Assembly: GCA_963726435.1 (NCBI GenBank)
Contig: CAVSCJ010000001.1
Span: 186,001-250,000 of the forward strand
Reading direction: 5' to 3'
DNA: 64,000 bases
Source of the DNA: PALSA-660 sp963726435
GTDB taxonomy: Bacteria > Actinomycetota > Coriobacteriia > Anaerosomatales > PALSA-660
Shown here in pieces: positions 53,111-63,169 of this stretch. The stretch's first letter is position 1, and each line of letters begins with the position of its first letter. The notes under the pieces were generated by a model. It was not told the DNA's origin. It searched no databases and saw nothing but the letters and a program-made list of their open reading frames with translations. The position numbers were made by a program, and so were the translations under genes.

Positions 53111-54968
53111 CTACAGCCGCTCCAGCCCGACGTCCAGAACCAGGTCCCCCGAGAGCGGCAGCGCCAGCCGGGCGCCCCTGTCGCCCAACGATGTCGTGAG
53201 CAGTTCGCCCGATGCCGTCTTCCATGCGCGGACGCTCGACACGCGCCACCCCGCCGGGGGCCCGACGGTCACGGTCGTCGGGACGTCCTGGAGGTCGGCC
53301 TGTCTCACGAGGAACAACCGGTACCGGGAGACGATCGCGCTCCCCGGCCGCCAAGCGCCCGGGACCGTGGTGACGATCGTCTCGCGTTGCTTGTGCCCGC
53401 GAGCGAGCTCGAAGGTACGGACCGCAGTAGGGAGTCCGAGATCCACCGTGGCCGTGCTTCCTTGAGCGGAGTGGGGGTCGGGCACGATCAAGGTGCCCCG
53501 CGCCCGGTAGACGCGCAGGTAGTTGCTGAACACGCTGTTCTGCGACGCCGGAAGGTCGAATGGAGCGGTGTTCGAGTAGTCCAAGACGAGTGTCGTCTCC
53601 GCCGACCCGTCTGGCTGGAGCTCGACTTCATAATCGATCGTCTTGCGTATCGCGATGTTGATCTTGCCGCCCACGTTCATCGCGTTGCAGACGGCGAGCA
53701 TGTCGGTCGTCCCGTCCGGAGGCTCGATCGCTCCCGACCACCTCATGCCCAAGGCCGCCGCTTGCGCCCGGGCGTCGGTGAAGTACATCTGAACGTGCTT
53801 CGCATCGGCCGCCTTCGCGAGCGCCAACGCCGAGAGGGACAGGTCCTTCGGGCTGGCATCGAGCATCCGCTGCTCGAGTTCGTTGGCCAACGCAACGAGC
53901 ACGCCCTTCTTGTCAGGTTCGGCGCCGAACTTGATCTCGACCAGATACAGCAGGCGTTGCAGCAGGTTCTCCGCGGTGAACGTCTCTTTGTAGCTCGGCA
54001 CGGCGATCGGCCCGAACACCTCGAGCAGGTCTCGCACCGAAACGACGTCGATCGCGATGATCCCGTCGACCGGGGGCTGGCCCGACTCCTTCCAGTACCC
54101 CAGCATGGCCCTAGCGCTCGTGGGGAAGTCGATCCACCAGTTCGCATCGCGGAACCCGAAGTGCACGGCCCCTGGCGCCCCCGGTGGCGGCACCGAGATC
54201 CTTGGCGGGTTCGGGATGGTCCAGACGTCCGCATACTTCTCGAGGGTGAACCCCTTCGGACCGACGTCCAGGATGGCGAAGGTGCCGACGAATCCGCCCG
54301 TCGGCCTCAGTTCGGCGCTGTTCTGCGAGATCACGAGGATGCGGCGATCCGATCCCAGCAGATACCTTTCGAGCGCCAGCAGCGCCCTGCCCCGGTCAAG
54401 GAACGGCGCGACTCCCTTCAACGCATCCTTGACCGAGCGGACGGCTCTCGCAAGCGGCGGGACAAGGCCCTCCTCGCTCAAGCCGGCGGAGAGGTCGGCG
54501 GCGTCGCACAGCGCCGCCAACGCATTGTCTATGCGCTCGCGCCCACGTGAAAGCAGTGACCCGAGCCTCGTCGACCCCGCGGTCGAGGACGCGGGCGGCG
54601 ACTCCCGCAGGACCGAAGAGAGCTCGGCGCCTGCGCTCGATCCGTCGAGCCCTATGGCGACGAGAGTCCTTGCGACGGAGTACTGGCGACCCACCTGCGG
54701 GATCACGTTCGCGACGCCCCGGAGCCACTCGGGGCCCAGCATCGCCCTCGCACTGGTGAAGGACTCCAGCGCCGCTCCGAACTGGGACACCGCGGCCGTG
54801 GCGTCCTGGGCGGCCAGGCTCTGGGCTCCCGCCTTCGCCTGGGCCTTGCCCGTGTTGGCGGCGTTCTCGAAGCCCCTCGCCCACAGAGGACCCGGCGAGG
54901 GCGACCGCGGCAAGACAGGCCGCGATCGCGACGATGATGATGACCGCACGGCGAGAGGGTCGCTTCAT
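53111..54968 (-). CDS. DUF4012 domain protein, one extra base near the N-terminus
   Basis: About 618 residues once corrected. The ATG at 54968 opens with basic residues and one membrane helix (AVIIIVAIAACLAAVALAGS). Deleting one base of the CCCC at 54873-54876 joins it to GFENAANTGKAQAKAGAQSL and the rest: ALLALERYLLGSDRRILVISQNSAELRPTGGFVGTFAIL, a hallmark of DUF4012, and FRDANWWIDFPTSARAMLGYWKESG. The C-terminal half is beta-rich. It is exported by its anchor; the role is unknown but common in glycan loci of actinobacteria. It sits between degT- and acyltransferase-type genes. Confidence 0.83.
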
Positions 54969-55012
54969 GCTGTCAGACTACAGGGTCGGTGGGCCCGGCG
55001 TCGCGCTTAGCC

Positions 55013-56116
55013 TCAGGCCACCGCGGTCCGAAGCGCCTCCACGACGTACTCGATCTGTCCTCCGGTCAGATACGGGTGCATGGGGAGCGACAGGATGCGC
55101 CCGGCCATCCCCTCCGCCACGGGAAAGTCACCGGGCGCGTATCCGAGATACCGGTAGGCGGGAGTGAGATGCAACGGCACCGGGTAGTGGATCCCGCTGT
55201 CGATGCCCGCGGAATCGAGCGCGGCCCTGACGGCATCGCGCCCATCCACCTGGACTACGTAGAGGTGATAGACGTGCTCGACGTCATCGCGATGGCCGAC
55301 CGGGTCGACGCCCGCGACCCCGGCGAGCAGACGGTCGTAGAGTGCGGCGGCGGCGCGCCTCTTCGCGTTGGATTCCACCAGATAAGGGAGCTTCACGGAC
55401 AGGAATGCGGCCTGGAGGTTGTGGAGCCGGTCGCAGTACCCGACCACCGCGTGCGTGTACTTGTCAGACTGGCCGTGATTGCGCAGGAGCGCGATCTGGT
55501 CGGCGACGCGCGCGTCGTTCGTGGTGACCGCGCCACCGTCTCCGAGAGCGCCCAGGTTCTTGCCGGGGTAGAAGCTGAACGCAGCGGCCGCTCCCAGGCA
55601 GCCCACGGGGCGCCCTTCCCAAGTGGCTCCGTGGGCCTGGCAGGCGTCCTCGACCACGGGTATCCCCCGGTCCACGGCGAACTCCCGGATCGCGCGCATG
55701 TCCGCGGGTTGTCCGTAGAGGTGCACGGGCACGATGGCCCGGGTGCGATCGGTACACGCGTCCGCGAGCTTCTCCGGGTCCATGTTCGCCGTCTCGGCCA
55801 AGCAGTCAACGAAGACGGGCGTCGCGCCGATGTGGCTGGCGGCCTCGGCCGTGGCGATGAACGTGTTGACCGGCATCACGACCTCGTCGCCCGGACGGAC
55901 ACCGACGGCCGTGTACGCTAGCTTCAGGGCGTCGGTACCGGAGCTGACGCCGATCGCGCGACTGCACCCGCACAGTCGCGCGAAGGCCGACTCGAAATCG
56001 GCGACCTCGGGACCGAGCGTGTAGGCCGCGCGGTCCACGACCGAGCGGAACGCCGCGTCGAACTCGGGCAGAAGCTCCCTGCCCTGGCTTTGCAGGTCGA
56101 CGAACGGGATCCTCAT
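55013..56116 (-). CDS. DegT/DnrJ/EryC1 sugar aminotransferase (WbpE/WlbC-like)
   Basis: 367 residues. PLP enzyme that aminates a keto-sugar, here probably the C3 ketone made by the oxidoreductase at 47212. Seen: VDLQSQGRELLPEFD, VSSGTDALKLAYTAVG, DEVVMPVNTFIATAEA, VVEDACQAHGATW and the PLP Lys186 in FSFYPGKNLGALGDGG. Family length and order are normal. It is separated from the DUF4012 gene by about 45 bp in the same direction. Confidence 0.92.
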   Translation of the reverse strand: MRIPFVDLQSQGRELLPEFDAAFRSVVDRAAYTLGPEVADFESAFARLCGCSRAIGVSSGTDALKLAYTAVGVRPGDEVVMPVNTFIATAEAASHIGATPVFVDCLAETANMDPEKLADACTDRTRAIVPVHLYGQPADMRAIREFAVDRGIPVVEDACQAHGATWEGRPVGCLGAAAAFSFYPGKNLGALGDGGAVTTNDARVADQIALLRNHGQSDKYTHAVVGYCDRLHNLQAAFLSVKLPYLVESNAKRRAAAALYDRLLAGVAGVDPVGHRDDVEHVYHLYVVQVDGRDAVRAALDSAGIDSGIHYPVPLHLTPAYRYLGYAPGDFPVAEGMAGRILSLPMHPYLTGGQIEYVVEALRTAVA

Positions 56117-56168
56117 GGCTCTTCCACCCCTCCAGCCGGCCCCGGGATACGTGCCGCCCGCCGGCTGC

Positions 56169-58218
56169 CTACCGGACCGAGACTCGGACGGTGGCGCTCT
56201 TCGCAGCGAAGTGACTCCTGTCGGCCGGGACGAAGACCCGGTAGGAGAAGGATCCGCGCTTCGAGAAGGCGACCTTGGTGGAGTAGCGCCCGGAGAGAGT
56301 CCTGAGCAGCTTCACGGTCCTCCATCTGCCACCCGTATAGCGCTGCAGGCTGACCGTGACACGGCCCGGATGGCTGACCGTGCCGCTGAACACGACTCGG
56401 CCGCCCCTCGACACGCTCTTCCTCGAGGCCCTGAGCGCCACTCGTGGTCGTACGCCGACCTTCAGCGAGTTTGAAACGTCGCCGGTGTCGACTAGAACGA
56501 CACGGTACTCGGTCGTCACGACCAGTGTGCGTGACAGACGGGCCAAGCCGTCCGCTCCGGTCGTCAGTGTCGCGACCGATCGCCACGAGGGCGCCGCGGC
56601 TGTCCGCTGCTCGATGTGAACGGAGACGGCCGACCCCGGCGCGACGATGACTTGCAGAGTGGTTCCCCGACCGTATTCGATCGCGGTGCTCGAGGCCTGC
56701 AGGCCTGCGGCGGGAGCCGCATTCGGGCTGATCCGCAACAGGACGATGCCGTCGCGCGGCTGCAGGGTGACGGCCGTGACAACGCTTCCGTCGTTGACCG
56801 ATGGGAGCCTGGGTGCCGTTGATCTTGCGGAAGGTCCCGCCGAGTTGCACTGTGACCGCTGCCGTGGTCGGGTTCACGAGCGCGATGCCATTGGCGTAGT
56901 CGCGACGCCAGGCATTCCCGACCCTGGTCGCCGAGCCCGTCGGCTGACCGAGGTAGCCGCGGCCGGCTCCCGCGTTATCGTACTCGTCGTACCAGTAGAT
57001 GCCGTTTACGGCGTGGCCTGCGGAGGACAGCGCGTAGGAGAAGTAGCCGTCGTTCATGAGAGCCGAGCACAGACCGAAGCGCATCAGCTGATAGTCGTTC
57101 GAGGCGCCGTAGGTTTGGACCGTCGTGAGGTTCGGAGCGGCCGCGCTCGCGATCCACTCGGGATAGGAGGCGCGCGGGTAGTCGTACGGGCCGACGAAGA
57201 TGTAGTCCCACCATGAGGGCCTAAGGGTAGAGTACGGGAACTCCTCGAAGACGGTGCCGTTGAAGTCGTAGTCCCTCATGTTGCCGTTGCCGATGAGGAT
57301 CTTGTCCCCACACGCTGCGCGCAGCGCATTGCCATAGGCCTCGGCGCCGGCGTTCCATGCGGTGTTGAACGACGCGTAGCCGTCCGTGACCGGGATGTTC
57401 GTGCGCATAAGATCGATCGAGCGGTTCTCGCCGTTCGTGGCCAGCCACGACACATTGCCTTCAAGCCCGTCGATGAGAAGACCGTCCCAGTCAGCGGACT
57501 GAAGAACGCTCTGGCCCCGGCGCACGTTCCAGTCGCTCCATGTCTCGGGTCCGTGGCCCACGTCCCGCTTGGGACAACTGGTGGTGAGATCCATCGCGAT
57601 GGAGTCGTGCCAGTGGGTCACCACTGAGGCGATCCGGGCCCCGGCGGCGTGAGACGCCGGCGGGTTCACAGGTCCACGTGCCATCACGGTCAGGCCGGAG
57701 GAGCCGATGGCCTCGACGCGCATGAGCTCGCGATCGACCAGGACCATCTCGCCGACGGCGAACTTGGTGACGTCCGCGACCGGGATCGAGGTCGTCGAGG
57801 CGGTGATACCGGAGGTGAGCGTCGAACCGACCTGAGTGAGCATCCAGTCCGTCGAAGCGCTGCGAAGCTCGACGTTGAGGGGGCTGTCGTAGTCCCCAAG
57901 ACTGTAGTTCACCTCGCGAGCGGCGGTCGGACCCAGGACAACGATGTTCGGGTTCAGCCCGCGCAGATCGGCGATACGACCGGCGTCCTCGCTCCGCAGC
58001 GCGATCCAATCGCATTGCGCGAGACTCGCGAGCGGCTGCCTGCTGGCATCGGGCCACCAGATCGCAAGCCGCGGGAAGGCGGGTCGCGCGACTGCTGCGC
58101 GGGCCGCGACGGGGCCACGAAGCGGGAGCGTGAGGAATGCCATGGTCAACAGGAACGTGCCGACCAACAGGACCACTGGTCGCGGCCCGGACGTGTGGGG
58201 CTGGGTAGCCGATCGCAT
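56169..58218 (-). CDS. Second secreted glycoside hydrolase-like protein, one extra base
   Basis: Shares the barrel-like domain of the 48358 gene (PAFPRLAIWWPDA, WDGLLIDGLEG, KILIGNGNMRDYD, YWYDEYDN) but lacks the PPAPVE spacer; the C-terminus has one or two Ig-like domains ending SATVRVSVR. An extra A at 56801, seen by comparison with the paralogue (GACCGATGGG against GACCGTGGG), shifts the frame; removing it joins TQAP to VNDGSVVTAVTLQPRDGIVLLR. The signal peptide has PVVLLVGTFLLTMAFLTL. The start could be 58218 or 58278. No riboswitch is upstream. Confidence 0.8.
56740..57870 (-). repeat. Long near-identical segment, copy B of a gene-internal duplication
   Basis: Partner of 49720-50860, same orientation. 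Recombination between the two would delete about 7 kb with the deacetylase, acyltransferase, DUF4012 and aminotransferase genes and the riboswitch, and leave one hybrid glycoside-hydrolase-like gene. Confidence 0.75.
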
Positions 58219-58348
58219 CTTCGTTGTCGCGAGACCTCCATCGCTGCGGCGTTCGCTCGGAAGGATAGCACTGCGCATCTGACCGTGCTGCCGCCACGCG
58301 AGACCGTGGCGACGGGCGGACGCGTTCCGGTGCAGAGCGAGCCGGTGG

Positions 58349-59332
58349 CTACATGTCGCAGTGCAGACACATGGGGAGCTCCTCGAACCGCCTCTCTTGG
58401 TGGATGCTCCGGACGGCCTGCAACTGGTCGCAGTTCCAGATCTCCGCGATCGAATCGCTGTTCAGGTCCCCCAGTGGCCGCTCGCAATCGAAGTCACCGT
58501 TGCACTGCGGGACCTGCCCGTTCCAAGCGACCAACAGCCGCTCGTATATCCCGTTGCACGGATGGCTCCGCGTGACCGCGTTGACTCCTTCTCTGTTGTA
58601 CTCCCGGAACTCGATCGATATCTCCCCGAGCCTCGCATGGTCGACCTTGCCCCGCCAGAATCGAAGGAAGTCCTCTGCCTCATGCTGGGTCTCGGGGGGC
58701 GCATTGAAGATCGTCTCGATCACGGGGCCGTTGACGCCGAGCTCCTTGCGCACTCTCACCAGCTCGATGACGTTCCGGACGACGAGGTCGTGGTCGACGC
58801 CGGCCATGGTTGCCTCGTGGCTCTGCTTCGAGTGTCCGATGAAGGAGATCGTCAGCTGGTCGGCGCTGTTCACGCCGGTCCCGAGCAGCACGACACTTCT
58901 CTCCGGCGTGAGCATCGTTCCGTTCGTGACGAGGTGTAGCGCGAGACCCTGTGACTTCACGAAGCCGATCATCTCGAAGATCTTGGGATGGAGCATGGAT
59001 TCTCCACGGAGGTAGAGATGGATCCTCTTCACGCCGATCTCGGATGCCTCCGAGACGATCTTGCGGAAGAGACCCATGTCCATGTAGCCCCTCGGGAACC
59101 GACTCCTCGCGCCGGGGCACGTTATGCAGCGCAGATTACAGAGGTTCGTCGGTTCGATCTGGACACTCGGCGGGACAAGAGCCAGTTCGCGGGAAGGCAG
59201 TCCGCCTCCCAGAGTCGGCAGCTTGTAGGCGATCTTCGCACGGAGAATGCGTAGATCCTCGAGTGATCTGAGGAACTTGAGTTCCTCGAGACCGTACCGG
59301 AGGGAGGTGGACGCGTTGTCGCGCATGCCCAT
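58349..59332 (-). CDS. Radical SAM protein with SPASM-like C-terminus
   Basis: About 327 residues from the ATG at 59332, which has GGGGGAG at good distance (longer readings from 59395 possible). Radical SAM cluster CNLRCITC (in EPTNLCNLRCITCPGARSRF), then GVKRIHLYLRGESMLHPKIFEMI, LVTNGTML. The C-terminal part has HPCNGIYERLLVAWNGQVPQCNGDFDC and ends in CLHCDM, typical of SPASM/twitch cluster ligands. The substrate is unknown; the locus suggests sugar or peptide modification. Confidence 0.87.
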   Translation of the reverse strand: MGMRDNASTSLRYGLEELKFLRSLEDLRILRAKIAYKLPTLGGGLPSRELALVPPSVQIEPTNLCNLRCITCPGARSRFPRGYMDMGLFRKIVSEASEIGVKRIHLYLRGESMLHPKIFEMIGFVKSQGLALHLVTNGTMLTPERSVVLLGTGVNSADQLTISFIGHSKQSHEATMAGVDHDLVVRNVIELVRVRKELGVNGPVIETIFNAPPETQHEAEDFLRFWRGKVDHARLGEISIEFREYNREGVNAVTRSHPCNGIYERLLVAWNGQVPQCNGDFDCERPLGDLNSDSIAEIWNCDQLQAVRSIHQERRFEELPMCLHCDM

Positions 59333-59599
59333 CACCATCTCCCCCTGACCCACGCAAACCGGCCGCTGCGGCCGATTCGAAGGCAGCGTCTCCAAGCGCT
59401 GACTATACGCGACCGACGTGCGCGGAACATCCTCGCATCCCCTGTCTCGAATGCCGATCGAACGCGCGCCTGGGTGTCAGCTGCCGGGGTGATACGCTGA
59501 CGAAGGCCAAGAGAGCCCTGCCACGTCCGACGATCCGTCGTCTCCGACCGCCCCATGGGCCACTCAGCCTATCAGGTCCGTTACACCCTGGGAGCCGAA

Positions 59600-60622
59600 G
59601 TGAGAGTCTGCGCGATCCCCGTGGATGATCTTGAATGGCGCGACTTCACTTCCTCGCACCCGCGCGCGACCCCCTTTCATCTACCTGCCTGGACATCCTT
59701 GATCGCCGACTGCTACCACTTCGACGCATTCGCCCTGGCGATCAGAGACAGCGACGGCGAGATCCTTGCAGGAGCCCCCGTAGTGGCGGTGCGCTCCCCC
59801 TTGGGCCGGTTGCGCTGGGTGTCTCTTCCCTTCTCTGACTCCTGCCCGCTGCTCGTGCGCTCCGATACCGCTGTCGACGAAGTCGTGGGGGCTCTCAGGG
59901 AGCACGTTCTCGCTGGTCCCGCGCGAGAACTCGAAGTCCGCGCTGAACTGCCCGAGGCGGAGAGTCTGTACCGGGTCGAAGTCGGATACGACCACGTGCT
60001 GGAACTGCCGCGGGACCCGGCTGACCTGCACCCCAACAAGGGCCATCGCAACAGCCGCAACAGGGCCATCCGAAAGGGCGTCCAGGTCACTCGCGGGACG
60101 GCGACGCAAGATGTCGCAACGTTCTACCGACTCCACGCGCTGACGCGACGGCGACACGGCGTGCCGGTCCAGCCGCGCCGCTTCTTCGACTTGATCCAGG
60201 ATCGTCTTCTGGCCCGGGGACAGGGATTCGTGGCGACCGCGAGGCTGGACGGCGACGTTCTGGCTGCAGGCCTCTACCTGCACCACAACGGCACCCTTGC
60301 TGCGAAGTTCTACGCGTCGGACCCCGGTCGCCCGGACGTCGGCGCGGGCTATCTGATCGAATGGGAGACCATGGTGGCTGCGTGCATGGACGGCTACCAC
60401 ACGCTCGACATGGGCCGCACCGACTCCGGGGCCGAAGGACTGCGCCTCTACAAGGCCTCCTGGGGCACCGTTGAGAGACCGCTCGTATACACGCACATCT
60501 CTCGCACGCCGCTGATCGAGCAGCGCCCGAGAGTGGCCGACCTGCCTGCACAGATCATCCGCCGGTCGCCGGTCTGGGTCTGCCGCGCGCTCGGAGAGGT
60601 GCTCTACCGCTGGAGCGCGTGA
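59600..60622 (+). CDS. FemAB/BioF2-like GNAT-superfamily acyltransferase
   Basis: 340 residues from the GTG at 59600 (GGGAG upstream); an ATG at 59555 is possible. Pattern of the acetyltransferase_6/FemAB-type proteins: TPFHLPAWTSLIADCYHF near the N-terminus, GYDHVLELPRD, NSRNRAIRKGVQVTRG, FYRLHALTRRRHGVPVQPRRFFD, AAGLYLHHNGTLAAKFYASD and ACMDGYHTLDMGRTDSGAEGLRLYKASWG. Such proteins transfer aminoacyl or acyl groups in exopolysaccharide loci. A similar gene is at 61966. Confidence 0.8.
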   Translation: MRVCAIPVDDLEWRDFTSSHPRATPFHLPAWTSLIADCYHFDAFALAIRDSDGEILAGAPVVAVRSPLGRLRWVSLPFSDSCPLLVRSDTAVDEVVGALREHVLAGPARELEVRAELPEAESLYRVEVGYDHVLELPRDPADLHPNKGHRNSRNRAIRKGVQVTRGTATQDVATFYRLHALTRRRHGVPVQPRRFFDLIQDRLLARGQGFVATARLDGDVLAAGLYLHHNGTLAAKFYASDPGRPDVGAGYLIEWETMVAACMDGYHTLDMGRTDSGAEGLRLYKASWGTVERPLVYTHISRTPLIEQRPRVADLPAQIIRRSPVWVCRALGEVLYRWSA

Positions 60623-60736
60623 GCCCGGGCGCTCGGCGCAGCAGACTGCTATCGTGCCCATGTGAGAAGAGCGGGCTGCTCGCGTCGCCCGGACCGACGT
60701 TCTTGAGCGCGGACGGGACACAAGAAGGAGAAGTCC

Positions 60737-61969
60737 TTGGCGTCTTCGGTGACAGGTGATCGCGAACACCGGCCGAGAGCGCTCATCCTCGTCGAGAACG
60801 CGCCCCTGCCGGACGACCGCCGAGTTACCGAGGAAGCCCGGTCACTTCAGGCGAGCGGCTACGTCGTCAGCGTCATCTGTCCCGGCGTCGCCGGTCAGCC
60901 GCTCGCGGAGTCGCTCGACGGTGTCGAGATCCGGCGCTATCGGCCGTGGGCTTCACGGGGCGGGGCGCTCTCCCAAGGCATGGAGTATCTGACCGCGCTC
61001 ACCAAGACCCTCGGGCTCATGATCGCCCTCTCGCGCAACCCCGGCTTCGACGTGATCCAGGCGTGCAACCCACCCGATCTCTTCTTCCTGATCGTGTGGC
61101 CTTTCAAGCTCGCGGGAAAGCGGTTCATCTTCGACCAGCACGACCTGTCTCCCGAGTTGTACGCGAGCCTGTACTCCCGCGATCGCGGTCTCCTGATGTG
61201 GCTCCTGCGAAGAACCGAACGCCTCTCCTACGGGCTCTCCGACGCGGTCATCGTCACCAACGAGTCCTATCGACGCCTCGCCTTGTCGCGGGGTCGCGTG
61301 CGCCCAGACAGGGTCTTCGTCGTAAGGAACGGGCCCCGCGAAGGCTGGCCGAGACCGGTGTCTGCCGACGAGTCGCTCAAGAAGGGGCGCCGCTATCTGG
61401 TGGTGTACATGGGAGTCATGGGGCAACAGGACGGTGTGGACGTTCTCCTCCGGGCCGTCGGCACCCTGGTGCACGGCACGGGGTTCTGCGAAGCGACCGT
61501 GGCGCTCGTCGGGAGCGGCAAGGCGGCGGAGTCCCTCAAGGAGCTGGCACGCGACCTGGGCATCGAGGAGTACGTGTACTTCACCGGATGGATCAAGGAC
61601 GAGGCGGTGCTCTCCCGCTACCTCGTGACGGCGGACGCGTGCGTCTGTCCGGAGCCCTCGAGCCCGCTCAACGACCATTCGACCTTCATCAAGGTCATGG
61701 AGTACATGGCATCGCGCACGCCGATAGTTGCGTTCGACCTCCCCGAGACCAGGATCTCCGCGCAGGACGCCGCAGTCTACGCCGCTCCGGGTGATGTGGA
61801 AGGGTTCGCCGAACTTCTGAGAGATGTCCTGATCGACGGCGACCTTCGGTCGAAGATGACAGCAGCGGCCGCCGATCGGATCCCGTCCCTGAGATGGGAG
61901 CGTCAGGTGCCGAATCTGCTGTCCGCCTACGATCGTGCGCTCCTCCCCGTCCGACGGGGGTCACGATGA
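60737..61969 (+). CDS. Glycosyltransferase family 4-like protein
   Basis: 410 residues of GT-B fold. N-terminal acceptor half: ALILVENAPLPDDRRVTEEARSLQASGY, FDVIQACNPPDLFF, FIFDQHDLSPELYAS. C-terminal donor half: YLVVYMGVMGQQDGVDVLLRA, VALVGSGKAAESLKELA, VYFTGWI, and CPEPSSPLNDHSTFIKVMEYMASRTPIVAFDLPE with the nucleotide-binding Glu. It likely adds a sugar to a lipid-linked glycan. The TTG start has AAGGAG upstream. It overlaps the next gene (ATGA). Confidence 0.9.
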   Translation: MASSVTGDREHRPRALILVENAPLPDDRRVTEEARSLQASGYVVSVICPGVAGQPLAESLDGVEIRRYRPWASRGGALSQGMEYLTALTKTLGLMIALSRNPGFDVIQACNPPDLFFLIVWPFKLAGKRFIFDQHDLSPELYASLYSRDRGLLMWLLRRTERLSYGLSDAVIVTNESYRRLALSRGRVRPDRVFVVRNGPREGWPRPVSADESLKKGRRYLVVYMGVMGQQDGVDVLLRAVGTLVHGTGFCEATVALVGSGKAAESLKELARDLGIEEYVYFTGWIKDEAVLSRYLVTADACVCPEPSSPLNDHSTFIKVMEYMASRTPIVAFDLPETRISAQDAAVYAAPGDVEGFAELLRDVLIDGDLRSKMTAAAADRIPSLRWERQVPNLLSAYDRALLPVRRGSR

Positions 61970-63102
61970 CCCGCTCCGCGCAGCGAGACGGATCCACTCG
62001 CATCCGCAAGGCCGGCGCGTACACTGTGCGCGTCTCACGGGAAGCGGACGACCAGGCGTGGGACGACTTCCTCGAGTCGAGCCCGATCGGGCACCACGCG
62101 CAGACGAGCTGCTGGGGCCGCGCCCGCGACTCCATCGGCTGGCGCCCGGTCCGCGTGACGGTCTCGGAGGACGGGCGCGTCGTGGGAGGCGCTCAGATGG
62201 TGACCCGTCCGATGCCTATCGGGGGGGAGATCGGCTTCGTGCACAGGGGTCCCAACGTCCCCGAGGACCGGCCTGATCTCGTCGCACTCGTCTTCGACGA
62301 GATGATGGCGATGGGCAAGGCGAACGACGTGCAGTATCTCGTCGTCCAGCCGCCGCCCGGCGCGCACTGGATGATCGAGGAGCTGGCGCGACGCGGGTTC
62401 CGCTACGGAGCGTTCGATATCGACCACACGGCCACTGTGCGCGCTGACCTGAGGCTCAGCCTCGACCAGCTCCTCGCGAACATGGGTCGCAACAGGAGGA
62501 AGCACCTCAGATCGGCCCACCGGCGTGGTCTGACTATCCGAAGGGGCTCGGAAGCGGACCTGCCGATCTTCAACCACCTCAAGGACTTGCACAGCACGCG
62601 CCTCGGCTACGCCCGCCGGAGCCCGGAGTACTACCAGGAGATGTGGCGTGCTCTCTCGCCCCGCGGGCACATCGAACTCTTCGTCGCCGAGTTCGAGGGC
62701 GAGCCGGTCTCGGCCCAGCTCCTCATACCGTTCGGGGACACGTGCCGGCACATGGAACGACCATGGTCGGGAGCGCATGCGAATCGAAGGCCGAACGAGA
62801 TCATCGAATGGGAGGCCGTGCAGTGGGCCAAGTCCGCCGGCTACCTGTTCACCGACTGGGAGGGGATCGAGGCGCCGGTAGCGGCGGCGATGTTGTCCGG
62901 GGCCGAGCTCCCGAGAGATCCCGCCTATTCAGCCGCGCGCTTCAAGGTCAAGTTCGGCGGCGATGTCGTGGTCGATCCGTCCTCGTACGACTATGTCTAC
63001 AACCCGGTGCTCCGCTTCGGGTACCGGTGCATCCCGGTGAAGGTCATGAGATCAGCGTGGGTCAGAAAGGTCCTATTCAGGTTCCGCGAGACGGGGTCCT
63101 GA
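61966..63102 (+). CDS. FemAB/FemX-like aminoacyl- or acyltransferase
   Basis: 378 residues with the FemABX-type double GNAT pattern: SSPIGHHAQTSCWGRARDSIGW, VGGAQMVTRP, GFVHRGPNVP, NMGRNRRKHLRSAHRRGLTIRRGSEADLPIF, FVAEFEGEPVSAQLLIPFGDTCRHME and NEIIEWEAVQWAKSAGYLFTDWEGIE, then SAARFKVKFGGDVV. In cell walls the family adds amino acids to peptidoglycan precursors; in exopolysaccharide loci it may add other groups. It is translationally coupled to the glycosyltransferase. Confidence 0.82.
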   Translation: MTRSAQRDGSTRIRKAGAYTVRVSREADDQAWDDFLESSPIGHHAQTSCWGRARDSIGWRPVRVTVSEDGRVVGGAQMVTRPMPIGGEIGFVHRGPNVPEDRPDLVALVFDEMMAMGKANDVQYLVVQPPPGAHWMIEELARRGFRYGAFDIDHTATVRADLRLSLDQLLANMGRNRRKHLRSAHRRGLTIRRGSEADLPIFNHLKDLHSTRLGYARRSPEYYQEMWRALSPRGHIELFVAEFEGEPVSAQLLIPFGDTCRHMERPWSGAHANRRPNEIIEWEAVQWAKSAGYLFTDWEGIEAPVAAAMLSGAELPRDPAYSAARFKVKFGGDVVVDPSSYDYVYNPVLRFGYRCIPVKVMRSAWVRKVLFRFRETGS

Positions 63103-63169
63103 GCCGGTACAGACGCCGAACCGTCCCGCGCGGAACCATTGAGCACAGCCCCGAACGCGGGAACCCCTG

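Noticed and set aside
58219..58348. A second c-di-GMP riboswitch upstream of the 56169 gene
   Set aside because: No GEMM core sequence is present there; the stretch is short and abuts the radical SAM gene.
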